Assembly: GCF_024919275.1 (NCBI RefSeq)
Contig: NZ_JANWGH010000001.1
Span: 1,620,296 to 1,684,295 of the forward strand
Source of the DNA: Algoriphagus limi
GTDB taxonomy: Bacteria > Bacteroidota > Bacteroidia > Cytophagales > Cyclobacteriaceae
Length of the DNA: 64,000 bases
Reading direction: 5' to 3'
Under the pieces are notes generated by a model. It was given only the letters and a program-made list of their open reading frames with translations, was not told the origin of the DNA and did not search any database. The position numbers were made by a program, and so were the translations under genes. Below are positions 17,722 through 25,938 of this stretch, piece after piece. How positions within the stretch are numbered: the stretch's first letter is position 1; every line of letters begins with the position of its first letter.

Positions 17722-18357
17722 TTAAAGGATAATCCTTTCCTCAAGGACTTTTGCAATGGCTTCCTTCCCACAATTGACATGAAGTTTTGTGTAAATGTTT
17801 TTCAGGTGGGATTTGCAGGTATCGTAAGACACAAAAAGTTCAGATGCGATGTACTTGATGCTATAGCCTTTGATCAAAAGTTTAAGAACTTCAATTTCTC
17901 TGGGAGTTAAATTATAGCGCAAAACTTGATTAGGGCTTTTATGAAAAGTTGCGAGAACCTTCTTTGCTATTGTCGGTGAAAGGGGTGCTCCTCCTTCTCT
18001 CACTTCCTTTAAGGCTTGAAAAAGTAATATTGGGGATGTTTTTTTTAAGATATATCCATCGGCTCCTGCACATAGACTATCAAAAATTTTATCATCATCC
18101 TCAAATTGCGTATATATCACTATGGAGATTTTTGGATCAATTTCTTTTATCTGAGGAATTGCAGTAATTCCGCTTTTTACAGGCATATCTATATCCAAAA
18201 TAACAACATCTGGCCTCAAATTTTCTATTTGCTCCTTTGCGTTTAAAACATTGGAAAAGCCAGCTAGTACTTGGTATTCTCCGCTATTATTAATAAGTAC
18301 CTCAAGGGAATCCCTTAAGTTTTCATTATCCTCAAAAATCACGATGGAAATTGGCAT
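17722..18357 (-). CDS. NarL/FixJ-type response regulator
   Basis: A 211-residue two-component regulator. The receiver domain (1-120) has acidic pocket residues FEDNE, phospho-acceptor Asp55 in VVILDIDMP, and the conserved Thr and Lys in IVIYTQF and GYILKKTSP. The C-terminal LuxR-type helix-turn-helix (about 145-205) reads LTPREIEVLKLLIKGYSIKYIASELFVS, then HLKNIYTKLHV. No kinase is adjacent; the only kinase of matching class in the window is the HisKA_3 protein at 11786-14875. A near copy of the candidate operator lies 35-55 bases upstream of its start, suggesting autoregulation (inference). It is transcribed towards the FISUMP and subtilase-like genes. Confidence 0.9.
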   Translation of the reverse strand: MPISIVIFEDNENLRDSLEVLINNSGEYQVLAGFSNVLNAKEQIENLRPDVVILDIDMPVKSGITAIPQIKEIDPKISIVIYTQFEDDDKIFDSLCAGADGYILKKTSPILLFQALKEVREGGAPLSPTIAKKVLATFHKSPNQVLRYNLTPREIEVLKLLIKGYSIKYIASELFVSYDTCKSHLKNIYTKLHVNCGKEAIAKVLEERIIL

Positions 18358-18390
18358 TCCTCAATTTAAAAAAATTCAAAATAAAGTTAC

Positions 18391-18410
18391 AATCACCTAT
18401 TTGGGTGATT
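18391..18410. promoter_or_regulatory. Candidate operator, palindrome copy 3
   Basis: AATCACC and GGTGATT arms flank TATTTG. It lies 34-53 bases before the response-regulator start, in a divergent intergenic region where no terminator is expected. Confidence 0.6.
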
Positions 18411-18576
18411 TTGAATAAAAATCCAGGTAGTTTGAATTAGTAAATCTTACAATTTGAAATAGATCTCCACAAAATAATTCTTGGACAACTATTGTTCTTG
18501 ATTGGGACGAATATGGGAAATATCATCCTAAATTCGGTAGATATCAAACAACTCAACGCTTTTCAATTTGGATTAG

Positions 18577-18627
18577 AACTTCCTTCAATCGAAAAGGAAG
18601 CTGACTTCGGTTGTAACTGTCGTTGAT
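18577..18627 (+). repeat. Half copy of the tRNA-tail-associated repeat
   Basis: By eye about 43 of 51 bases match 22956-23006. Shared parts are AACTTCCTTCAATC, AGGAAG, GACTTCGGTTG and CGTTGAT. Both copies can form a hairpin (CTTCCT/AGGAAG). This copy lacks the AGGGGGAGC tail and terminator. Confidence 0.65.
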
Positions 18628-18800
18628 TTATTTAGAGAGTTTCAAAATCAAATACTTATCAGGAAAATCCTATCAAAGTGCCAAAATATTATTCTTCAAT
18701 AAATATTATACCCAAAAAATTAGTGTAGGAAAAAATAGGAAGAATTCTAAGTAAATTAGTCAATAAAAAATTTATGGTTAACCCAAAAATCTCAGGACTA

Positions 18801-19334
18801 ATGAAAAAGCAAATAATATTAACATCACTAGGCTTTCTCCTTTGTGTTGTACTGGTAAATGCACAAGACATTTCTGGTAAATCATTTAATAAAAAAGGAT
18901 ATCAGGCATGGGTAAAATTGAAGGATTCAAGCATTATTCACGGCTTGCTTTGGAACGTCGATTCATCCTTTATTGAAATTAAAACTGATGATGTAAAAGG
19001 TTGGAAGAATCCAGAATCAAATGCTCCTCTCAAAAAAATCCAAATACAAGATATTCAATCTATTGAAACCAAAAAAGTCAGAGCAGTTCTCAAGGGCTAT
19101 GGCTGGGGAGCTATTATTGGGAATAGTTTAGGTTTGGTGGCAGCAGGGGTGGCAGAACTTTCCTGGCCAGAAAATGATGGACATATGTTATTAGTTCCAA
19201 TGTTTGGATTAACAGGTTCATTTATCGGTTTAATTGGAGGGGCAGCAAACGATAAAAAATTTGAAATTGGTGGTAATTCAGGAAACCTAGAGGCCAACCT
19301 TCCTGAATTAAGCAAAAGAGCATTTTGGAAATAA
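18801..19334 (+). CDS. Exported protein of unknown function with glycine-rich hydrophobic C-terminal half
   Basis: The start at MKKQIILTSLGFLL (18801) gives 177 residues with a signal peptide ending LVNAQ. Residues about 30-95 form a beta-rich domain (GYQAWVKLKDSSIIHGLLWNVDSSFIEIKTDD, then IQDIQSIETKK). This resembles small exported proteins in which a D-S-S-I-x-G-x-L strand pattern recurs. The C-terminal half has two glycine-rich hydrophobic stretches (GWGAIIGNSLGLVAAGV, FGLTGSFIGLIGGAA) that look like a membrane hairpin. Function unknown. It precedes a lipoprotein gene by nine bases and is probably co-transcribed. Confidence 0.65.
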   Translation: MKKQIILTSLGFLLCVVLVNAQDISGKSFNKKGYQAWVKLKDSSIIHGLLWNVDSSFIEIKTDDVKGWKNPESNAPLKKIQIQDIQSIETKKVRAVLKGYGWGAIIGNSLGLVAAGVAELSWPENDGHMLLVPMFGLTGSFIGLIGGAANDKKFEIGGNSGNLEANLPELSKRAFWK

Positions 19335-19343
19335 TTAGTCAGT

Positions 19344-20027
19344 ATGATAAAGGCCTTCCTTTTTTTTATAATCATTTTTCTTTTTAATTCTTGTTCAAAA
19401 ACTGAAGAAGAGATGGAAACCATTTGGGTTTATTCATATAGACTAAATGGCCCTATGAACTTTGGTGTTCAAAAAGGTGATCAATATTTAATTTCTAATG
19501 CAGAGGAGTTTTATGATGATTTTTATGATGGAAGTGTCTGGACTTTGAAAAAGAAAGGTTTCAATATCAAAGGGTTTGATTTCGAAGAAGGATATTTTTA
19601 TAAACTTTTGGTAAAAAACGGGTTAAACGAAAATGAAGTTGAGCTCAAATCAATCTTAGAGAAACAAAAAGATCATATTGATGAAATCCAAGGAAGTTGG
19701 ATAACAATCCCTGAGGACTTGATTCTTTATAAAGAAATCTATTTGTCTATTTCGCCAGCTATAAGATTTTTAAAAGGCTCCTCTACCTGTATTTCTTTTG
19801 AGGGAAATCTTGGTAAGGTGGTTAATCAAAAATTCTTATTTAAATCCTATCGTTCAAATTTTCAAGAACTTTGTTGGGATTTATTAACCGATACCGAAAA
19901 ACAAGAGCCACCTTTTAGGAATTGGGTGATTCTTGATTTCGACAAATTTGAAATTACAAGTGAAGGAAAACTACAATTTCATAACTCAAAAGAAAATTTG
20001 ACAATTAAGTTTCAGCGTTTAGAATAA
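19344..20027 (+). CDS. Lipoprotein of unknown function
   Basis: A 227-residue protein with a short lipoprotein signal (FLFFIIIFLFNSC, lipid Cys at about 17) followed by an acidic segment. The rest is a soluble domain with no recognised family; IWVYSYRLNGPMNFGVQ and PPFRNWVILDFDKFE are noticeable. Two Cys residues lie near 150-175. It lies nine bases after the exported protein gene and is the last gene before the tRNA-tail repeat at 20.2 kb. Codon use is A+T rich, as in the neighbouring accessory genes. Confidence 0.6.
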   Translation: MIKAFLFFIIIFLFNSCSKTEEEMETIWVYSYRLNGPMNFGVQKGDQYLISNAEEFYDDFYDGSVWTLKKKGFNIKGFDFEEGYFYKLLVKNGLNENEVELKSILEKQKDHIDEIQGSWITIPEDLILYKEIYLSISPAIRFLKGSSTCISFEGNLGKVVNQKFLFKSYRSNFQELCWDLLTDTEKQEPPFRNWVILDFDKFEITSEGKLQFHNSKENLTIKFQRLE

Positions 20028-20472
20028 TTTTGGTTATTCCTCCAAAATGGAGAAAAAGAAAAAACTTAGGTTTAAGCATCCTTTCAAACTAAAATCAAGT
20101 ATTTAATGGATGCCTTAATAGAGTTCCTTTTCTTAAGAGGAATTCCATTCAAAATGAATTAAATAATTGAATTAAGAAATTCATTATAAATCTCATTCAA
20201 CGCCATAGAGAGGCTACTTCGGTTGCAACTATTGTTGATAGGGGGAGCCAATTTAAAAAAGAGGTCAGAGATGACCTCTTTTTTTGTTTTTTACCCCTCT
20301 CCTTTTCGAGGAAATCAGGTTTTTGAGGTTGCAACATTTTTTTCATTTGAAGAAATTTGAATTTAACATTCTTATTTCCCAATCCAACAATATGGAATTC
20401 AATCCAAAAACATCTCTTTAATTAATCTTTAAAGGAGTTTTTCTTATTTTATTGCTTAAAATTTTCAGTTAA
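20028..20472. other. Non-coding stretch holding repeat copy B
   Basis: Beyond the repeat and its terminator (20214-20335) I see no gene or canonical promoter in these 445 bases. Confidence 0.5.
20214..20335 (+). repeat. tRNA-tail/terminator repeat, copy B
   Basis: Order: CTACTTCGGTTGCAACTATT, GTTGAT, AGGGGGAGC (20240-20248, identical to the last bases of tRNA-Asn plus the next base), the stem AAGAGGTCA/TGACCTCTT (20259-20280) with T run, and about 50 bases later a second GTTGCAAC (20328-20335). The right half matches the region behind the real tRNA; the left half matches copy C. The rest of the tRNA is missing. Confidence 0.7.
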
Positions 20473-21591
20473 ATGCAGGAAATTCTTGCCATAGGATTTT
20501 TTCAGGGATTGATTTTAAGTTCCCTTCTGTTTCTTAAATCCCGTCAAAACAAGAATTTCACTTGGTTGATGGGATTGTTTGTGTTGCTAATTTCTGCATT
20601 TATTGCTGGTCCACTATTGAATCAATGGATAGGTGAACCATGGGGATCTTTTCTAGTAGACCCTTTATTTCTTTTAATTGGCCCCTCCTTCTACGGATAT
20701 ATTTTATTACTCTCAAGACCAGAAAAAGAAAAAAGTCTAAAATTTCACACGATACCATTCTTTCTTTATTTACCACTCTTAGCCTTTTTTGCCTCAAAAG
20801 TTTATAAGACACAAGCAGACCCTCAATCACTTAAACTAATCTATAGTTCAGGGTTTGCAGTTGGATTGGGAATTATCAAGTTCGCTCATTTATTGATTTA
20901 TGTTGGTTTAAGTTTTTGGGAACTGAGAAACCATCAAGACCGAATCCAAAAAATATTTTCTAATCTCAAGGGAAAGGACCTTCTTTGGGTAAAGTATATT
21001 CTGATTTCTTTTTTAGCTCTTAGCTTGATTTCTTTGGGTTTTTATCTTTTTGCACTACAAAATCCCAATTGGCAGAATGAGATCACTTTTTTCAATTTGG
21101 TCTTACTTTCCGTTTTTTTAATCTCCCTAACTTTTTATTCTTTTCATCAGAAGAGCATTTTCGACTTTAGGTTCAAGTCTAAAGAAATACAATTCTCTTT
21201 CGCTTCGGAAAAAGAAAATCCAAAGTATGAGAAAAGCGGATTAAAAGAACATGAAGTAACCAAAATCAATCAAAAGATTGATCAATGGATTCAAAATAAG
21301 GGATATCTTGATCCCGAAGTAAACTTAGGCGTTATGGCTGATGCCATTGGAGTTTCACCTTATCGCATTTCAGAAGTACTTGGAAAATACCGAAAAACCT
21401 CATTTTACGACCTGATCAATTCTCATCGAATCCGCGAAATTCAGCAAGCCCTTTCAGATCCCAACTATGCACATTTAAGCATTTTGGGGATTGCTTTTGA
21501 GTTTGGCTTCAATGCCAAGTCTACTTTTAATACGGCCTTTAAAAAATTTACCGGCATGAGTCCTTCTGAGTTTAAAAGATCAAATAACTGA
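20473..21591 (+). CDS. AraC-family transcriptional regulator with membrane-embedded N-terminus
   Basis: A 372-residue protein. The first 230 residues contain about seven hydrophobic helices (from IGFFQGLILSSLLFL to ITFFNLVLLSVFLISLTFY). The C-terminal AraC DNA-binding domain (about 265-370) shows INSHRIREIQQAL and LSILGIAFEFGFNAKSTFNTAFKKFTGMSPSEFK, with two helix-turn-helix units. This layout is common in Bacteroidota and suggests a membrane-bound sensor-regulator. It is followed by a PAF-acetylhydrolase-like gene on the same strand, a likely target. The pair is framed by repeat copies B and C. Confidence 0.85.
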   Translation: MQEILAIGFFQGLILSSLLFLKSRQNKNFTWLMGLFVLLISAFIAGPLLNQWIGEPWGSFLVDPLFLLIGPSFYGYILLLSRPEKEKSLKFHTIPFFLYLPLLAFFASKVYKTQADPQSLKLIYSSGFAVGLGIIKFAHLLIYVGLSFWELRNHQDRIQKIFSNLKGKDLLWVKYILISFLALSLISLGFYLFALQNPNWQNEITFFNLVLLSVFLISLTFYSFHQKSIFDFRFKSKEIQFSFASEKENPKYEKSGLKEHEVTKINQKIDQWIQNKGYLDPEVNLGVMADAIGVSPYRISEVLGKYRKTSFYDLINSHRIREIQQALSDPNYAHLSILGIAFEFGFNAKSTFNTAFKKFTGMSPSEFKRSNN

Positions 21592-21714
21592 TTTTCAATA
21601 CCCTAAGAATCCTGAACCTCACCACTTTAAAAAAAAAGGTTCGGACTAATTGGGATGAGCATTGATCCTGTGGATGATCCAGAGTTTTGCGACATCAAAT
21701 CAAACAAAAAAACT

Positions 21715-22887
21715 ATGTCAGCAAAATCAACATTCAAAAACAAAGCATTTTCAATTTCAGGAGCCCTTGTACTACTAGTGTTTAGTCTAAGTATAATGGC
21801 TTTTAAATCTGCCAAAATCCCCGCCCCAACAGGAGACTATTCAGTGGGCTCTGTTGAACTGGAGCTCCAAGATGCAAATCGAGGAGGTAGGAAACTAAAG
21901 GTCATTCTTTTCTATCCCGCAGCGGAAATTCATCAAGAGATTATTCCTTATCATCCCTATCCGGATTCTCTGGAAAAGGATCTTAATTCCCTCTATGGAA
22001 TTCCCAAAATCCTGATCAAAAAACTCAGTCGATCCAGTATCCCATCTAAAAACTTGGCTCAAGCTCAGGAAATCGCTGAGGGATTTCCCCTGCTTTTATT
22101 TTCACATGGCTACAACGGAAGTCGCTTTCAAAATAGTTTTCTTCTACCTGATCTGGCTTCTCACGGCTATGTGGTAGTGAGTATCGAACATACGGGTTCG
22201 GCGGCAGGAACTGTCTTTGAAGATTTAAGAACAGGAGGATTGACTCCATTTGATTCAGTGACCCATAAAGAACCATACAGTGATAGGGAAATCCTCAAGT
22301 GGAGCGATGATCAGATTTTTGTTCTAGACCAATTGTCAGAAATGGTCTCAGCCCAACAAATGCCAGTGGAGCTGAGCATAAATTTAAAGAAAGTTGGTGT
22401 CTTTGGTCATTCCTTTGGTGGAGCTACTTCTGCTAATTCTATGATTAGGGATAAACGATTTTTAGCCGGAATCAATCTAGATGGATTTTATTTTGGAAAA
22501 GGTCATTTAAAGGGATTCAACCAGCCCTTTATGGAAATAAGAGCAGATAATCCCGCTGCAGAAACCATGAGTGAAAAAGACCTGGAGGAATGGAAAATGA
22601 CCCGAGAAGAATATCATGACTTTTTATTCATAGAATGGAAATCAAGGTTGAGAGGACTAGCAAGAGGTGGTTATGAAAGCTATATAATCCGCAGATCCAA
22701 TCACATGAGTTTTTCAGATTTTTCACTTATGTTCCCATTAGGTTTTTTAACTGCACCAAATAGAGAAAAACATCATGAAGTCACTCGGCAATTAGTCAGA
22801 TACTTTTTTGATTTCCACCTAAAAGGAGAAGAGAAAAAACAAGTTGACTCAAAATTGAAATCTCTAGTCCTTACCCAGTCTGAATAA
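21715..22887 (+). CDS. Exported alpha/beta hydrolase, PAF-acetylhydrolase-like
   Basis: The start at MSAKSTFKNKAFS (21715) puts a hydrophobic signal/anchor (ISGALVLLVFSLSIMAF) at the N-terminus and gives 390 residues. The hydrolase core has the oxyanion region LLLFSHGYNGSR and the nucleophile elbow GHSFGGATS (the Ser about 230 residues in). The order HGYN, then SHGYVVVSIEHTGS, then GHSFGG and a late His (RRSNHMSFSD) matches the PAF-acetylhydrolase/lipoprotein-associated phospholipase A2-like group and similar lipases. The substrate, perhaps a short-chain ester or oxidised phospholipid, is inferred from the family only. Downstream lie non-coding bases and repeat copy C. Confidence 0.8.
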   Translation: MSAKSTFKNKAFSISGALVLLVFSLSIMAFKSAKIPAPTGDYSVGSVELELQDANRGGRKLKVILFYPAAEIHQEIIPYHPYPDSLEKDLNSLYGIPKILIKKLSRSSIPSKNLAQAQEIAEGFPLLLFSHGYNGSRFQNSFLLPDLASHGYVVVSIEHTGSAAGTVFEDLRTGGLTPFDSVTHKEPYSDREILKWSDDQIFVLDQLSEMVSAQQMPVELSINLKKVGVFGHSFGGATSANSMIRDKRFLAGINLDGFYFGKGHLKGFNQPFMEIRADNPAAETMSEKDLEEWKMTREEYHDFLFIEWKSRLRGLARGGYESYIIRRSNHMSFSDFSLMFPLGFLTAPNREKHHEVTRQLVRYFFDFHLKGEEKKQVDSKLKSLVLTQSE

Positions 22888-22955
22888 TGAAGACCATTTC
22901 ATTCTCTCCAAATGTTTTAAATAGATTGAAAATCAATCTGATTTAGATAATCTTC

Positions 22956-23099
22956 AACTTCCTTCAATCTTAGAGGAAGTAGACTTCGGTTGCAACTTTC
23001 GTTGATAGGGGGAGCCAAATCAAAAAAGAGGTCAAATTGACCTCTTTTTTTGTTATTATCCCTTCTAGAACTTTTAAATCAGGTTGATAGAGTTGCAAC
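22956..23099 (+). repeat. tRNA-tail/terminator repeat, copy C (most complete)
   Basis: Order: hairpin ACTTCCT/AGGAAGT, GACTTCGGTTGCAACT (GTTGCAAC at 22989-22996), a CAAC/GTTG mini-stem, AGGGGGAGC (23007-23015), stem AAGAGGTCA/TGACCTCTT (23026-23046) with T run, and a second GTTGCAAC (23092-23099). It shares GTTGATAGGGGGAGCCAA exactly with copy B and 43 of 51 left-half bases with 18577-18627. Confidence 0.7.
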
Positions 23100-23125
23100 T
23101 TCAAGTTTGGTGATTTCATAAATCA

Positions 23126-23291
23126 TTACTTAAAGTGTTTCTGATAAATTACACTCATTTGATCAAATTGGTCATAATCTTTTTTCAATTCGAAACTGTT
23201 CCTCGAACCATCAAGAGAACTATAAAAACCCATTCTTGAACTTCCTAACAGAAATATTTCAATTTTAAAAGGATAGTATTCACTGAGGAAG
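23126..23291 (-). pseudogene. Possible remnant of a coding sequence
   Basis: On the minus strand one frame reads about 50 codons without stop before TAA (23126-23128), with protein-like composition (SEYYPFKIEIFLLGSSRMG, FELKKDYDQFDQMSVIYQK). Only an internal ATG (23233) is available, giving 35 residues. It overlaps nothing else and follows the dipeptidase stop by a few bases in a different frame. It may be a decayed 3' gene end left by rearrangement, or chance. Confidence 0.3.
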
Positions 23292-23304
23292 CAAAAAATA
23301 ATTT

Positions 23305-24708
23305 TTAAAAATTCTTGTAAAGAAATTCCACTGTATTGGTAAAAAAGAATCGTTCAACGATTTCCTCTGCTGTTATGGAATAATTTTCTTTGATTGACAT
23401 GTTCCCCTTTTTCAAATAGTTATCTGCAAGTAGTAGCAATTCCTTGGACAATGGCTCCAGACCTTCTGCAGTCAATAAACCAGGAAAAGGGTAAATACTT
23501 CCATCGAAATCAGTACCCAAACAGGTGTTCCCCCAAGCAAACAATCCATTTCTATCACAAACTTCAGCAAAATGCTTCAATTGATTCCAAATAAGTGAAG
23601 CGGAAATTTGGAGATTTTTGTTCTTATTTTTTGTCTTGAATAAACGGTTCAGTTTACCTATTTCTACATGGATATTTAAATCCATTTGAAAAGCAAAAAG
23701 CCCTCCTGACTGTACCAATTTGATAATTTCCTCATCATAAAAATTCAATTCGGTCTGATTAAAAATATTGACAATTGAAGAAGATGCTTCCTTATACTGA
23801 AATGTCCCGCCAACCAAGGCTCCATGGCTTATGATTAAAGGAATGGATTCATTAGGGTATTCTTCTGCCAACAATCGATAATAGTCCATTCGCGTGTTCA
23901 AACTCATGTGTTTGAGATCAATCAATATCCTTCGACCATTGCTTTTGCTCAATAATTCACGAACCACTTCTCTACCTAAATTAGTCAACCCAATACCAAG
24001 ATTTTTCTCTTGATTGACCAAGTTGCCCAATCTTTGGAGGCTTCTAGCGTGTCCGCATAGGTCATTATTGAAGTTATGGGCTAGTCCAATAAAAAAGGGA
24101 GGGAACTCCCAATTTTTCACTTTCTTGATATTAGCGATTACTTCATCTTTGTCCACTCTCCGACCATAGTCTTCTAATCCGGTATTGAAAACATGTGCCC
24201 CTTCTATCGTAAAGATCACACCAATTTCATTATCCGTTTTCAGGTTAACTTTCAAACCATCAATATCCTTAAGGGGCTTCCAACTAGTTTGGATCCCGTC
24301 AATTCTGTTCATCTTCTTTGAATTGATAAAAAATTGATATTCATTTTGAAGATCCTCAAAGTAATTGGTGTGTTTTTGAATATACCTAACCCGCTCATAT
24401 CCTATTTCTATTCCCCAATTGGCCATTCGGGCGGCCATGACATCCAATACATAGGGATTATGGAAAAAACCCTTTTCAAAGGGATAAAGGGAAACAAGAG
24501 CTAATTTCCCATTAGCTCTCGACATTGTACTTAAATCTGATTGCGAAAACTTGGTAATACCTGTTCTCTCATAAATTTTTCGAGTAAAAAAGTCTTGCTC
24601 TTTGGTATACCAAATATCTGCTTTTGGATGATTTTGATTTGTAAATGAATGTCCAAATGCTTTTAGATTCGGATGGCAATGAAGGTCGGTATATTTGAAA
24701 CCTGCCAT
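23305..24708 (-). CDS. Peptidase family M19 (membrane dipeptidase-like)
   Basis: A 467-residue protein of the renal dipeptidase/amidohydrolase superfamily. Metal-binding features are visible in order: TDLHCHPN at residue 7 (HxH type), TIEGAHVF near 173 (bridging Glu), LIDLKHMS near 270 and ISHGALVG near 296 (His ligands), and TDFDG near 400 (Asp). No signal peptide is visible, so a cytoplasmic location is likely. It is longer than typical bacterial M19 enzymes (about 350-400 residues). The desaturase gene ends 12 bases upstream, so it is the last gene of a probable four-gene unit with two lipid oxygenase-type enzymes and an acyltransferase. Confidence 0.8.
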   Translation of the reverse strand: MAGFKYTDLHCHPNLKAFGHSFTNQNHPKADIWYTKEQDFFTRKIYERTGITKFSQSDLSTMSRANGKLALVSLYPFEKGFFHNPYVLDVMAARMANWGIEIGYERVRYIQKHTNYFEDLQNEYQFFINSKKMNRIDGIQTSWKPLKDIDGLKVNLKTDNEIGVIFTIEGAHVFNTGLEDYGRRVDKDEVIANIKKVKNWEFPPFFIGLAHNFNNDLCGHARSLQRLGNLVNQEKNLGIGLTNLGREVVRELLSKSNGRRILIDLKHMSLNTRMDYYRLLAEEYPNESIPLIISHGALVGGTFQYKEASSSIVNIFNQTELNFYDEEIIKLVQSGGLFAFQMDLNIHVEIGKLNRLFKTKNKNKNLQISASLIWNQLKHFAEVCDRNGLFAWGNTCLGTDFDGSIYPFPGLLTAEGLEPLSKELLLLADNYLKKGNMSIKENYSITAEEIVERFFFTNTVEFLYKNF

Positions 24709-24720
24709 GGATTTAGAGGA

Positions 24721-25893
24721 TTACATATTCTGTTCCCATATACTCTCATCAGCACTATTACTTTTAATTAGTGCATAATGGTCACGGAAAGCTTTCCAAA
24801 TAGAAATTGACTTATATGCTAATCCGTTTTCAATACAAAAATTTTTGATTTCCTCTGTTACTTCTTTAGCATAGAGATAACTGATTTTTGGAAATAAGTG
24901 ATGAGCAACATGAAAATTAAAATTGGCCATTATATACCTGGTAAACCAGTTTTCCTCCACCAGGTCATTGGTAGTATAAAGCTGATGTCTTAGCCAGCTA
25001 TTCGATAAGGTATGGTTCTCCTCTACTAAAGGAAATTGGTTGTTGATATTGACATGAGGCGGTAAAAGAACAAAAAGGCCAAAAACCCCAGCGACAAAGA
25101 ACATCAGTATTCCTGCTATTATCACTTCCAAAACAGAGAATTGCGTTAGATAAATGGGTAAAAGGAAAATGTACCCGACAAATAAAAGTTTAAAAATAAA
25201 CAGCTTCACATATTCAATAGGCGGTATGGGCCCAAATTTCCCCTTACCTAAAATATGCTTAATAAAATCACGAAAATCACGAACCAAAAACCAGTTTAGC
25301 AGAAAAAATGGATACAAAACAATTATATAATGCTGGTATTTAGTAAGCCATTTACCTTTTTCATTCGGGTGAACTTTCAAAAATTTACTTTTTTCAATAT
25401 CACTATCCCAACCCGCAACATTCGGATAATTATGGTGGAAAATCACATGCCTCTTTTGCCATATAAAACTATTTGCACCTAAAACATCAAAAATAAGCAT
25501 GTATAGATGGTTATAGTGTTTTTTAGAAAAAAGATTTTCATGGCAAACTTCATGAATTAGGTTCAAAAAAATAACAACCACCATTAACCCCATTAAAGAG
25601 TAGCACAATAAGAAAGTCAGATAATTGTCCGTAGATAAAGCAAATAAATAAAAACTCAAGTAGAGCATTGGGAAGAAGAAAGCTTTAAAAATTAATTCGT
25701 TCTCTCTCTTTTTTAATACTTTCATTCTTGCAAAAACCTTGGACTTTAAGTCTGCAGCCAAATTCTTATCCTTAATATTTGAATCATATACGGGATATCT
25801 TGCTATTGATTTGTTAGAATTCTGCATAATTTCATATTTAGGAAGGAAATGAACGTCTATAACCTTTGATACTTCCAAATCTTTTTTACCCAA
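24721..25893 (-). CDS. Membrane fatty-acid desaturase family protein
   Basis: A 390-residue integral membrane di-iron enzyme. The three histidine boxes are present: HEVCH near 129, HVIFHH near 152 and HVAHH near 328. Hydrophobic hairpins surround them (FLLCYSLMGLMVVVIFLNL, LLFVGYIFLLPIYL, VIIAGILMFFVAGVFGLFVLL). It probably inserts a double bond into an acyl chain, or acts as a related hydroxylase; regiospecificity cannot be read. The first 22 residues are dispensable-looking and a second ATG at residue 23 is an alternative start. It lies between the M19 gene (12 bases) and a sterol desaturase-type gene (45 bases), which suggests joint modification of one lipid. Confidence 0.85.
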   Translation of the reverse strand: MGKKDLEVSKVIDVHFLPKYEIMQNSNKSIARYPVYDSNIKDKNLAADLKSKVFARMKVLKKRENELIFKAFFFPMLYLSFYLFALSTDNYLTFLLCYSLMGLMVVVIFLNLIHEVCHENLFSKKHYNHLYMLIFDVLGANSFIWQKRHVIFHHNYPNVAGWDSDIEKSKFLKVHPNEKGKWLTKYQHYIIVLYPFFLLNWFLVRDFRDFIKHILGKGKFGPIPPIEYVKLFIFKLLFVGYIFLLPIYLTQFSVLEVIIAGILMFFVAGVFGLFVLLPPHVNINNQFPLVEENHTLSNSWLRHQLYTTNDLVEENWFTRYIMANFNFHVAHHLFPKISYLYAKEVTEEIKNFCIENGLAYKSISIWKAFRDHYALIKSNSADESIWEQNM

Positions 25894-25938
25894 AGAGTTT
25901 TAACCTTTCTTTATGTGAAATAATAGAAAGTACCGAAT

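Larger units (their letters stand above)
18358..18800. other. Divergent intergenic region of 440 bases
   Basis: It holds operator copy 3 and the 51-base half repeat at 18577-18627 that matches sequence at 22956-23006. A weaker look-alike of the same repeat (ACAACTATTGTT, near 18487) is also present. No gene or canonical promoter was found. Confidence 0.5.
22888..23304. other. Intergenic region with repeat copy C and a coding-like remnant
   Basis: It holds the repeat (22956-23099) and, on the minus strand, a short open stretch that reads like protein (23126-23291). No canonical promoter was found. Confidence 0.5.

Noticed and set aside
20240-20248. Copies at 20.2, 23.0 and 28.5 kb as further tRNA genes
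   Set aside because: Only the last bases (AGGGGGAGC) match; no D, anticodon or T arm can be folded upstream.
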